Shown here piece by piece: positions 53,401 to 64,000 of a stretch of DNA of 64,000 bases. Each line of letters opens with the position of its first letter. Within the stretch, counting starts at the first letter, position 1. The position numbers were made by a program, and so were the translations under genes. The stretch covers positions 22,656,853 through 22,720,852 of the forward strand of contig CM052358.1 in assembly GCA_028551475.1 (NCBI GenBank). The letters run 5' to 3'. The stretch is from Casuarina equisetifolia (Eukaryota > Streptophyta > Magnoliopsida > Fagales > Casuarinaceae). The notes beneath the pieces are model-generated. The model was not told the DNA's origin, did no database searches, and saw only the letters and a list, made by a program, of their open reading frames with translations.

Positions 53401-56400
53401 ATTAAATCTAAGCATCTTCAATAAAAATGTCAATTAGTTATGTTGAATATAGGACATAACTCTAACAAGAGTTCATAGTGAGAGGAAAGATGTCCAAGTT
53501 AACTTTGTAGTGGTAGTGGCAATATTTATCCTTACGATCTAAGCCTACTTGTTTACTAATACAAAAATATATACATATTAATAAGTAAGGGACTAATAAA
53601 ATAAGCCTAATACATAACAAGGGAATTATTATTCTATTGCAATCTTCTGGAATCCCAATCTTGACTTGGTTTAAGTGAGGTTGATTTGGATTTGTAGAAG
53701 TTATCTTCCATGCCTCAAAGTGGACATAACACATCTGCATCATAATGGAAATGGCACGTCAACATCAAATTGGACAATTCACAATTGCATCATTAAGGAC
53801 ATAACAACTCTGCATCATTAAGGATGCAACAACTCTGCATCATAAAGGGACACAACACTAAGACACAAGCCAAAGCTTTGTGTAAACTCATCTTCCTCTT
53901 TCATTCATGGTTGTCTCCTTTTATATAGCCAACCACCATTATAGTTTTGCCCCCATTACATTAAATGCCCACCAACCACATCTTTTGCCGTAAGAGCCCA
54001 ATCCCATTTCCACCCAAGTCTAGATAAGGGCTTTACAAAACTACCAATTACAAGATAATATGTTTGCCTTATTTATGCCTATGACAACTCCTTCCCCCTT
54101 TAAACCACCTTGACCTCAAGGTTGAGTGTGTCAAAATTATAACTATTGTGCTAAACATAACACGTCCTATTGCCTACTAAATTAAATACTAATATATTAG
54201 GGACAATTATAAAAGGAAGCCCAATAAATCATAAGGGCAATTTTGTCCTTTCAAAAGTCTACTCATCGGAGATACTTCTGTGACCTTCCCCTGCGAAAGA
54301 AGAATGTACTGGTGACAAATCTACTAGACAAATTGGAGAGTGACAACTTGCTTTGGGGTGGGTGTTGAAGTCCATTCGGCTTCTTGCTCCTCGCTACTAG
54401 AGGTCGACAATAATTGACATGGATAATAATTTGCATGCAAAAGGGATAACATTAGGAAATGGGTCATGATATTATGTTAAAGTAAAGAAGTCTATCCTAA
54501 TATTCATGGGCAATAAAAGATATATTCTTATCTCATATCATACTAAACTCATGTATCTTCATTCTTAATGTGAGATTAAATCTAAGCATCTTCAATAAAA
54601 ATGTCAATTAGTTATGTTGAATATAGGACATAACTCTAACAAGAGTTCATAGTGAGAGGAAAGATGTCCAAGTTAACTTTGTAGTGGTAGTGGCAATATT
54701 TATCCTTATGATCTAAGCCTACTTGTTTACTAATACAGAAATATATACATATTAATAAGTAAGGGACTAATAAAATAAGCCTAATAAATAACAAGGGAGT
54801 TATTGTTCTGTTGTAGTCTTCTGGAATCCCAATCTTGACTTGGTTTGAATGAGGTTGATTTGGATTTGTAGAAGTTATCTTCCATGCCTCAAAGTGGACA
54901 GAACACATTTGCATCATAATGGAAATGGCACATCAACATCAAATTGGACAATGCACAATTGCATCATTAAGGACATAACAACTCTGCATCATTAAAGACG
55001 TAACAACTCTGCATCATAAAGGGACACAACACTGAGACACAAGCCAAAGCTTTATGTAAACTCATCTTCCTCTTTCATTCATGGTTGTCTCCTTTTATAT
55101 AGCCAACCACCATTATAGTTTTGCCCTCATTACATTAAATGCCCACCAACCACATCTTTCGCCGTAAAAGCCCAATCCCATTTCCACTGAAGTCTACATA
55201 AGGGCTTTACAAAGCTACCAATTACAAGATAATATGTTTGCCTCATTTATGCCTATGACAAGTCCTTCCCCCTTTAAACAACCTTGACCTCAAGGTTGAG
55301 TGTGCCAAAATTACAACTATTGTGCTAAATATAACACGTCCTATTACCTACTAAATTAAATACTAATATATTAGGGACAATTATAAAAAGAAGCCCAATG
55401 AACTATAAGGGCAATTTTGTCCTTTCAAAAGTTTACTCATTGGAGATATTGCCTTCCCTCTGGAAGAAGAATCCACTAGTGACTAATCTACTAGATGAAT
55501 TGGAGAATGATAACTTGTTATGGGGCAAGTGTTGAAGTCCATTTGGCTTCTTGCTCCTTGTTGCTAAAGGCCAACAAAAATTGACATGGATAATAATTTA
55601 CGTGCAAAAGAGATAACATTAGGAAGTGGGTCATGATTTTGATATTATGTTAAAGTAAAAAAGTCTATCTTAATATTCATGGGCAATAAGAGATATATTC
55701 TTATCTAATATCATACTAAACTCATGTATCTTCATTCTTAACATGAGATTAGATTTAAGTATCTTTAATAAAAATGTCAATTAGTTATGTTAAATATGGG
55801 ACATAACTATAACAAGAGTTCATAATGAAAGGTAAGATGTCCAAGTTGACTTTGTAGTGGCAATGGAAATATTTATCCTTACGATTCAAGCCTACTTGTT
55901 TACTAATAAAAAAATATATACATATTAATAAGTAAGGGACTAATAAAATAAGCCTAATACATAACAAGGGAATTATTGTTCTATTGCAGTCTTCTAGGAT
56001 CCCAATCTTGACTTGGTTTGAGCAAGGTTGATTTAGATTTGTAGAAGTTATCTTTCATGCCTTAAAGTGGACATAACACATCTGCATCATAATGGAAATG
56101 GCACATCAACATCAGATTGGATAATGCACAATTGCATCATCAAGGATGCAACAACTCTACATCATAAGGGGACACAACACCAAAACATAAGCCAAAGCTT
56201 GTGTAAACTCGTCTTCCTCTTTCATTCATGGTTATCACCTCTTATATAGCCAACCACCATTACAATTTTGCCCCCATTACATTAAATGCCCACCAACCAC
56301 ATCTTTTTCCATAAAAGTCCAGTCCCACTTCCACCAAAGTCTACACAAGGGCCCCATAAAACTACCAACTACAAGATAATATGTTTGCCACATTTATGCC

Positions 56401-56693
56401 TATGACAATTCCTTCCCCTTTAAACAATCTTGACCTCAAGGTTGAGTTTGGCAGAATTACAACTACTGTGTTAAATTAAATACTAATATATTAAGGACAA
56501 TTATAAAAAGAAGCCCAATAAACTCTAAGGGCAATTTTGTCCCTTCAAAAGTCTACTCACTAGAGACACTCCAATGGCCTTCCCAGGTGGAAAAAGAATG
56601 TGCTGGTGACTAATCGACTTGATAGGTCAGAGAATGATGACCTGCTATGGGGCGTACATTGAAGTCCATTTGGCTTCTTGCTACTAGAAGTTG
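47410..56693 (-). repeat. Tandem array of eight LTR-plus-internal units (about 1.16 kb each)
   Basis: The landmark GACAATAATTG recurs at about 47410, 48560, 49726, 50890, 52060, 53232, 54406 and 55573, a period of 1150-1174 bp. Each unit, in minus-strand sense, has a short internal piece of about 320 bp, a polypurine tract (AAAGGGGGAAGGAAT) and then a sequence beginning TGTCATAGGC that runs about 835 bp. That has an LTR layout, with a TATA-like GGCTATATAAGAGG about 150 bp in (clearest in units 5-8). The internal piece ends in a sequence resembling the gypsy polyprotein C terminus (LNLEVKVV). The best reading is LTR-internal-LTR-internal multiplied by unequal crossing-over. Units 2 and 3 resemble each other most, as do units 5-7, so expansion was stepwise. 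Confidence 0.85.
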
Positions 56694-57010
56694 CCACACT
56701 ACTTTTCAGACTCTCCTTTTCCATCTCTCTTTTGTTGTAAGCATTGCTTGAGTAATTCATCTAGTGCTTGTTTTGGCACTTAATCTGGCCTAACTTAAAG
56801 CTGACCTTTCTCTTGTGCACACAACACAATCTCAATCTCCTTTTCCAAGACACACTCTAACCTCGTTGTTGCATTAGCCTCCTACAAGTCATGTTGGAAC
56901 TCATCTAGGAACCTGAGCTGTCTCAAATGAGCCTTTTTTTTTACTCTCCTAGTTAGATTTGTGCTTCCATTACCTCACGATACCATTTCCTACTTGGGTT
57001 GAAAGATGGT
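56694..57010. other. Sequence between LTR array and gypsy element, unassigned
   Basis: Non-repetitive, with no recognised domain. It may be leader sequence of the array's parent element (minus strand) or of the gypsy element to the right. Confidence 0.4.
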
Positions 57011-58930
57011 CTTTTGAAGGAAGTGTGATATCAAAAACTAGTAGATTTAGTAGATGCTATAGGCTTAGCATATTTGTGGGAGGATGATTATACTAATAGT
57101 TAGAGAGAAAAAGTAACGGTTTAAAAAAATTATGGAAATGTAAACACTAGCTAGAACAAGAATGAAGGATCAATAAGCTCTACTAAGAAGTTGTCTCCTA
57201 AGGAAATCCAAGAGAGAAGAGAAAAAGACTTATGTTTTAATTGTGATGAAAAGTATATCATGGGTCATTGTTGTAAAAAAAAAATTATTTATGTTAATTA
57301 GAGAAGAGGATGATGATGACAATGATAGTGTAGTGTTGGAATTGATTGAAATAGAGCTTAAAACAAATGAAAACAACTAAAGGTATCCTTTAAGGCCATA
57401 TAAAGGTCTACTACTCCTCAAACCATGAGAGTGAGAGGCTCGATGGGGTAAGAAATGAAGAAAGTGTGTGTGTTAATCAACTTTGGAAGCATGCATAACT
57501 TTGTAAGCATCCAACTGGTGCATAAATGGGGCCTTAAAGTAAGTGAAGGCAAGGACCTGAAAGTGGAAGTGGTGAATGGGGATAAGTTAAAAAGTGAAGG
57601 AATATGTAAAGACTTGGTTTTAACCATTCAAGGAGTGACTATGAAGTTGGATTTTTATGTACTATCTATGCCAAGAACATGAGCAATCTTAGAAGCTTAA
57701 TGGTTGAAAACACTTGGGCCTACCCTTTGGGATTTCGAGTTCATGCAAATGGTTTTTAGAATTAAAGGTAAATTGGTCACATTACAAAGATTAAAGATGG
57801 GGGGAATTTGCTGGTAGATGAAAATAAATATTGTAAGGAGTTGAAGCAAGAATGGTTTGGGCTTTTAGTGCAAGTGGTTACAATACAATGTGATGTTGCA
57901 AGAGAATCTAATATTTCTAAGCTAGTGAAAGGTATGGTGCATGCTTTAAAAGTATAGTTTGAGGGGGAACTCGGGAAGGGACTAAATGAGTTGTTAGAAA
58001 AGTTTGAAAAGTTATTTAAGGAACCGAAAAGACTCTTACCAGCTAGGGAATTTAATCACAGAATACCCCTTAAGGAAGGAAGTGAACTAGTAGCCTCAAG
58101 ACCTTATCAATATCCTCACCACCAAAAAAGGGAGTTGAAGAAGATGGTTAAGCCGTTACTGGAAGCCAGGGTTATTAGATTCAACACTAGTCTGTGTTCA
58201 TCTTTAGTACTCTTGGTAAAGAAATAGGATGGTTCTTAGAGGCTCTATGTTGATTATAAAGTATTAAATAAAGAAACAGTTAATGATAAATTTTTGATCC
58301 CTATAGTCGAGAAGCTTATAGATGAGTTATATGGGGTAAGATATTTCACAAAACTTGACTTGAAATTAGGCTATCATCAGATAAAGATGTAGTCTAAGGA
58401 TATCTATAAGAAAACATTTCAAACCTACCAAGGCCACTATAAGTACCTAGTCATGCCATTTGGACTTTGCAATGCCTCATTTACATTTTAGGCCTTGATG
58501 AACTCGATTTTTAAAGACCTCCTTAGGAGGTTTGTTTTAGATTTTTTTTGACAATATCTTAATTTATAGCAAAAGTTGGCAAGAGCATTTGGGGCATGTC
58601 AAGGAAGTTTTTGCGATACTCAAGGCACATGAGTTATATGTTAAGCAAAGTGTTCTTTTGGCTAAAGTCTAGTGAAATACTTGGGTCATGTGATTAGTGA
58701 TAAAGGTGTATCTATGGACAAGGAAAAAGTACAAGATATGGTTAATTGGATTAAACCAAAATAACTTAAAGGGCTTAGGGGTTTTCTTGGATTCATGGGG
58801 TATTATAGGCAATTCATAGGAAATTATGGGAAGATTGCAACGCCATTACCAAGCTCCTTAAGAAGAATAACTTTAAATGTGACCCAAAATCTGAAAGAGC
58901 CTTTGAAGATTTAAAGAAAGTCATGATTTC
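57011..58930 (+). mobile_element. Degraded Ty3/gypsy element fragment
   Basis: Order on the plus strand: gag zinc knuckle (about 57229-57290; CFNCDEKYIMGHCCKKK), aspartic-protease-like region (57455-57680; INFGSMHNFVSIQLVHKWGL, where the usual DSGA/DTGA is altered), reverse-transcriptase start (57991-58227; EFNHRIPLKEGSELVASRPY, with a LVKK edge), reverse-transcriptase core ([24 protein letters not shown]) and the catalytic region, which reads FFDN instead of the family's F/YxDD, with an extra base in a T run. The RNase H edge (GFLGFMGYYRQFI) ends near 58900. Stops are common at former CAG/CAA/TGG codons. The element stops abruptly against cyclase-derived sequence; no 3' LTR follows. Confidence 0.85.
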
Positions 58931-59298
58931 AGTTTAAAGCAAAATGCTACTAGAAGTTAGTTTAAAGCAAAATACTACTGGAAGTCAATTTTCACCTGTA
59001 GAGAAAGGACATTCATTGCACCATAAAATCGTCCAGGTTCTATTTTCTCACCAACAATTTCAAGTGGCATCATGGACAAAAGCAAGCAGCACTGTGAAAT
59101 ATAGCAGAGTTTAGTTAAGAACAAATGTAACACAGTAGTCTAAACCACTCAAGGATTAAAATGAAGTAGATTACCATCAAACCTTCGGCAGTGCAATCAA
59201 AAACTTGCCATCCATGATCCTGATCAGAGAAAGTCTAGGATCCTTTTGAAAGGTGACAGCACATCCCCTTAAAGTCTCCAAAAGGATTGTCTTTCACC
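58931..59298 (-). pseudogene. Oxidosqualene cyclase fragment (exons 10-11 and intron)
   Basis: Matches 40672-41002 of the cyclase gene at about 93% by eye, in the same orientation. It includes exon 11 ([10 protein letters not shown]), the intervening intron and most of exon 10 with the DCTAE codons. Because intron sequence is present, it is a DNA-level duplicate, not a retrocopy. Its left end carries a 27-28 bp tandem repeat (AGTTTAAAGCAAAAT...). Its right end is fused to GH1 sequence. Many differences are C-to-T or G-to-A, as expected in methylated silent DNA. Confidence 0.9.
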
Positions 59299-62089
59299 AT
59301 ATATTACTTTTCATTTTCATCCTTAACCCACAGTTCCAAAATACTGTCCAGTTTTGATTCTATTTTCTCCCTCTAGATCTGGAAAACTAGTGGGTATCGG
59401 AAGAGTTCAAGTCGCTAGCTTGAATCTCTTGAATATAAACAGAGGAACACAAATAATTATCAGTAGAAGTAAGTGACAAACTATTATAGCGCCACTGAGC
59501 ATCCAAAGTTGAAATCAAGGGCTCTTTGTGCGGCACTACGATCACGCCTCGAGTTAGAGTACGGCACAAACCAGTTCGTCACCAGCGTTACTCCTACAAC
59601 GCCTTTTTGTATTGCCTGCACATATTCAATATTCATACAGAACACAACTTTTAGTTGGCTTTTATCTAAGTTAATCCTCGTTATTATGATCACAACATGG
59701 ATTAATCGAGCTCAGGAAGTCTGAGCAATCCAACGCAAATATCACAGGTACACTTTAAAAGCAGTTTGGGTATTGAACCTGATATTTTTGCCGGTACAGC
59801 TTAACAGCAGCAGCAGCATGGGCAAGAAGCTAGTGATGTGCGGCCAAATATGGCTCCGTGGTAGAGTTCCCGCCGGTGCAGTTCAGATTTTGCCAGTCGG
59901 AGCAACGATCCGGTGCTAGAAGCCCGAGTGCATAACCACCTAAGCTGAGGCTCAGTGGCGCATTTAATGTAATCCAGTGCTTCACCCGGTCACCAAATTC
60001 CTTGAAGCAAAGCTCGGAATAGTCCGGAAATCATCGCTTTTATTTTTTATTTTTGTGTGTGTGCAACAATATACATAAAAAGGTTAGCCGATTATTTAGA
60101 CATTGAACCCAGAAGGGATAGTTATTTATAATTAGAGCAAGGGCTGAGCTGTAAGGCTAAAGGCAACAAAACATAAAGATTCCAGCTTGAAAAATGGTCA
60201 TTAGTTTAGTCTGAAATTGTATGAGAGTTTAGCCAAGATAAATAGGTTGGAGGTTCAATTCTAGATATATTAAGGGGGTAATTACTATTGATATGTGTTT
60301 AATTGTATGACATCAAATTTAATGTTATAAAATTTTGAAATGAGTTTTTATACTTTAGTATAGTATTAGAGCTAATTTTCATACTTCTAATATAAGATAA
60401 CATGAATCTTTAATAATATCTTATACTATAATTAAATCTTCTCTTAATTGTGAAACCCATATTATCTCAATAAGCTTTTAATAGTTAAACATAAGAAGAA
60501 ATACATAAAGTACCCTCATGTGGGTTCTCCATTATGCATTTAATTAGCACCCATGATAGAACTGAAAGTGTGTTGATAAATGAATTGATTCATCACTTAC
60601 ACAAATTGAGGACGCAAGAAACCACCATACTCGTCTTCCAAAACTTGGGAAAGATTCCAATGGAAAAGTATCACCAAGGGCTTTAGACTTGTGCTTAATT
60701 ATAGGAAACTATGAAGTAAACAACAAAAACATATGATAAAATAATTATATATGATGTAGTTATAAGATTGAATGGCTACCTTTAGATAGGAGCTCATTGA
60801 TAAGGTCATTGTAGTATTTGATTCCTTCCCAATTTACCCCCCCCCCCACTTATGACATGAAGAAAGAATAAATTCATCTTTGTAATGCTTCTTTTAGTTT
60901 ATTTATTTTTTCTTTATTTTCATCTTTTGCGCTTGAACTTTTATGACAAAGTAAAGTTGACACAAATAAGAATCTTACATGGTAAAACCTAGGACCATGA
61001 GATTAAGAATCTATATGCATCTAAACCCATTTCATTCATAATGTGAACATCTTCCTGTAACATGGAGAAACGTTGAATGTTATAAAGGATTAAAATATTT
61101 TCTTTTTAATCATCTAACATTAAGTGAGAATTATTAACTAGAAAGCTAAATTGTCATAATAGACTTTCATAAATGTGCAACATACCTTATAGGAGATATT
61201 CTAAATGAACTTCTTGAGCTAATAATTACTTGAAATCAGAATAACGTCTGCCACCTTCTTTTTATAGAGGATATGAGAAATTTAGTGCTATTAAATGGCG
61301 ACAGCTGTTTGGTATTCCAGTCAAGTTGTTTATCCTTTTCTAGACATGACAACGACGTCATAACACCATAACACAATTTGGCCGTTGAGAATGGAAAGAC
61401 AAGTCGTCTGAAAAATATCAGAATCAAAATAAATAACAAATAAACATGTACGCTTCATTTGGGTACGCCCCTTTCAAAAGTGAAAGTGATACCAAGCACC
61501 AATCATTTTCTTTCTTACTCTTGGCATCGAAATAACTTGACTTATGTATAATGGACAGAGAAGAGGTCTAAAAGAGCCTCGATTTCTGTATAGAATAAGA
61601 ATTAATAAAAAATAAAAAATAAAAAATAAAAATAAAAACTTGTACGCCTCTTTTGGTGCCAATTATTGCTCTTCCTCTCCATCAACTATACTCAAAAAAG
61701 TGAAATAATAATTTTAACAAGAATTTCGTTCCATCAAAGAAAAGAGAGATCAGAGAGGAACCTGGATATCTATGAGTGTAGGTATCCCATATAGACGGTC
61801 CTTTTCCACCTTCTTTCGCTGCGCCTTCATACTGGAATCAGAACGAACATAGATGGGTAGGCAATATTCATCTTCCCTGAGATCTCAGGATACTTAAAGA
61901 AGAGCTTTCTTATAAACTATTTTGAATTACCTGATAAGAAGCCGATGCCGTCCCAAAAATGAAGCCTTCCGGAAAACTGCTCCGGTTCAGGTAAGCAGTT
62001 GAATGGCTTAGTCTGACAGCAGTGCTGCCTGCAAATGAGCCAAGAAGTACTAGGAGACCCCATAGGAGGTAGCTACGAAATGCTGCCAC
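59296..62089 (-). pseudogene. GH1 beta-glucosidase, copy D (partial duplicate of copy A)
   Basis: Exons 8 (59500-59615), 7 (59779-60036), 6 (60601-60688), 5 (about 60782-60850), 4 (60979-61054, full 76 bp), 2 (about 61762-61831) and 1 (61932-62089) are present. Exons 9-13 were never included, since the copy is cut at the cyclase fusion. Exon 3 is removed by a deletion of about 0.8 kb near 61195. It shares the GTG-for-ATG start loss with copy A (62087-62089). It lacks A's two exon 6 stops and A's 2-bp exon 4 deletion. Its own damage: TAG in exon 4 (60989-60991), exon 6 acceptor AG to AA, one-base deletion in exon 7 near 60030, exon 8 donor GT to CT. The nucleophile-bearing exon 11 is absent. 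Confidence 0.92.
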
Positions 62090-63745
62090 AGGGGCTTGGT
62101 GGGTCTTATGTTGCTTAAAATTGACGTTTTTATGGGGAAGTACCGCAGAACTTCGTAAGACGCAAACGTTGCACAGAAAACAACAGACAGGATGTTAAAC
62201 AATGAAAAAATATTTCAGCGATTCTTAGTTTTAACTTCTTTATTTTTAACTTATATATTTAAAACATCTACCTCTATTATTATAAGTATGAAATTCCCCT
62301 TAACTCTAGGCCATTTTAAGCACAAAACAATTGTTAATTATGTCTCATATCAACTAAAAGGAGGGATTTATCTATAAATTTTTTTAAGATATTTTTTTTA
62401 GTTTATATTTACTGCATATGGGTTAAATGCAATAAAAAAATATTTCAGAATAAAACAATTAATATTTCAATCTTATTAACTAAAGTAAGAAAAAATTATA
62501 CGATGAAAGTTTCTTTATTTAAAAATATAAAATTCTTATAAAAAAATTATTTTGAATGATATTTAGAAGTTTTTAACATTCATCTTTTCATGGTTTTTTG
62601 TCACTCTTAGAATACAAATCCTTCTTTTCACAAAAAAAAAAGGGAAGAAATGTTAAGTACATCCATTTGAGGATGAAAAACAGTTCATGCGTTGGTTCTA
62701 CTCAAATATCCGAAAATTGTTAGTTCTCTTGGCAGTGCGCAGTCCAGCCAATTAGAATAAGTCGGCCAGTCAATGCCGGCAATTGATTGTGTGAACCGCT
62801 TTGATCAAGTCGGCCAGCCTATTAGAGACTGCATCTTATTAAAATCTAATGCATGATTTAATTGGCAGGACTTAGTGTGAACCACTTGATCAAGTCTACT
62901 AAAAGTCCGATAGCAACAAAAGAAACGACAAAGCAAAGACAAAAAAGAAAAAACCAAATCCCACATGGATGATCAAAAACTATGGTGTATAGATTGATAT
63001 GACTTCCTTTACTTGTTTTCCTACTTTGAAATTCAAGCATTAGCAACAAATGATTGTTTACAATCATTCGGAGAAATTTCCTTTTTTTTTTTGTTTAAAA
63101 AAAAAGTAGAACTAAGCAAGAAATCGACAATATATATTGATATCTTAATTATACAACACGTAGTGTGGGAATAGCTATATTAATCTTTTAACTATTTTTT
63201 TATACTCCAAACTTCTAAAATATGATCCTATATCATCCCTAATACCTACTTTCTATGCTTCTCTAATGAAATCAATTTCTTCCCGTAGAAGTACATCAAG
63301 TAGAAGCTGTTTAGAAACGTAGAAAATCTGCAAAGTCGCCCTCCGCTTCATAACAGAAATTTTCATGAATTTTCAAGAAAACGGATGGATAAAAAATTTT
63401 CAGGTTGAAGTCATGCGCCCATCATTTCCTATCCAGATATTAGTGCGTTAAAGGGGCTAAAATTTTCTTCTTAGAAATTAGTATTAGAACTAACTTGTTT
63501 TCATCAATAATTTTTGGATCGAAATTTCAAAACTAGCCTGCTATGCCAGTTACCATAAGATATGTTCATATAGCTATGAAACTATTAAAACGAAACCCTC
63601 ATTTATTCTGTACAAAACTTTTGATCGTTTTGTTTAAGTAGGTCATAAATCGTTAATCATCAACAAACCTTGTGTTACCACAAAGCATCCAATTGTTCTT
63701 TGTCTCTCAACACGGCCTTTTCCCTTGGTTGAGGGATTTTTCCTT

Positions 63746-63880
63746 CTAACTACTCTACCCTTTTTTTATTTTTTATTTTTTGTTTTAGACTCACGCACTT
63801 GGGGAGAGGGGACGGGGGATTCGAACCCGTGACCAATAGGACTATTGGTCAGGGTTTGACTAACTAACTACTTTACCCTT
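63746..63880 (-). repeat. SINE, duplicated copy
   Basis: Same insertion and same flanking 17-bp repeats as at 13428-13561. The SINE therefore inserted before the segmental duplication, or was copied by later conversion. Confidence 0.65.
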
Positions 63881-64000
63881 GATAAATTGAATTCTTACCT
63901 TTTGTTAAGACCTACAAGGCAAGGAACAATCTTAGATACACTATCTCTCGGTATTAGTTTTCCTCATAAACGGTGCTGAGTATTTTTGAACTAGTTATTC

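Larger units (their letters stand above)
59296..64000 (+). repeat. Segmental duplication of 7846-13680
   Basis: Colinear direct copy of the left part of the window, continuing to the window edge. Two segments are missing from this copy: about 813 bp (source 9770-10583) and about 330 bp (source 12087-12415, apparently two adjacent deletions). Identity by eye is roughly 88-93% up to about 61.1 kb, about 95-96% to 61.7 kb, and about 98-99% beyond. Confidence 0.93.

Noticed and set aside
47410-56693. CRISPR-like or centromeric satellite interpretation of the repeat array
   Set aside because: The unit is far too long for CRISPR, and it carries polypurine tract, TG start and TATA-like motif of an LTR. 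Eight units are too few to call centromeric.
58931-59298. Processed (retro-) copy of cyclase mRNA
   Set aside because: The intron between exons 11 and 10 is retained, so the copy arose from DNA.

Overview
The window is nuclear DNA from a flowering plant, most likely a woody core eudicot. The evidence is AT-rich intergenic sequence, genes split by many small GT-AG introns, plant-type Ty1/copia and Ty3/gypsy elements, an L1-type LINE and tRNA-derived SINEs. The species cannot be fixed from the sequence alone. I see no tRNA, rRNA or CRISPR.

Host genes. All are specialised-metabolism or defence families and nearly all are damaged. (1) 1.28-5.30 kb, + strand: a chloroplast-type 13-lipoxygenase missing its N-terminal exons, with a frameshifting microdeletion just before the iron-binding histidines. 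(2) Three family GH1 beta-glucosidase pseudogenes, all on the minus strand: copy A (6.5-11.5 kb, 12 of 13 exons found), copy C (15.3-18.2 kb, exons 5-13) and copy D (59.3-62.1 kb, a partial duplicate of A). (3) 39.0-45.3 kb, minus strand: a 17-exon oxidosqualene cyclase (triterpene synthase, beta-amyrin-synthase type) that is intact except for one frameshift in its last exon.

Transposons. 21.2-38.6 kb is a nest of retroelements: degraded minus-strand copia remnants, one of them split by a complete but old plus-strand copia element (26.77-36.01 kb, LTRs of about 1.6 kb), followed by a 5'-truncated LINE with a perfect 17-bp target duplication and a poly(A) tail. 47.4-56.7 kb is a tandem array of eight units of about 1.16 kb, each made of a retrotransposon LTR plus a short internal piece. 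A decayed gypsy element follows (57.0-58.9 kb).

Duplication. 58.93-64.0 kb is a mosaic. A 0.37-kb piece of the cyclase gene (exons 10-11) is fused at a 3-bp microhomology to a copy of the GH1-A region (source 7.85-13.7 kb), in direct orientation and about 51 kb from the original. The near half of this copy is clearly diverged and the far half nearly identical, which suggests later gene conversion or a composite origin.

How the parts relate: lipoxygenase (oxylipins), oxidosqualene cyclase (triterpene scaffold) and secretory GH1 enzymes (glycoside activation or transfer) could belong to plant chemical defence. With most copies broken, the locus is better described as a decaying defence-gene neighbourhood overrun by retroelements than as a working pathway.
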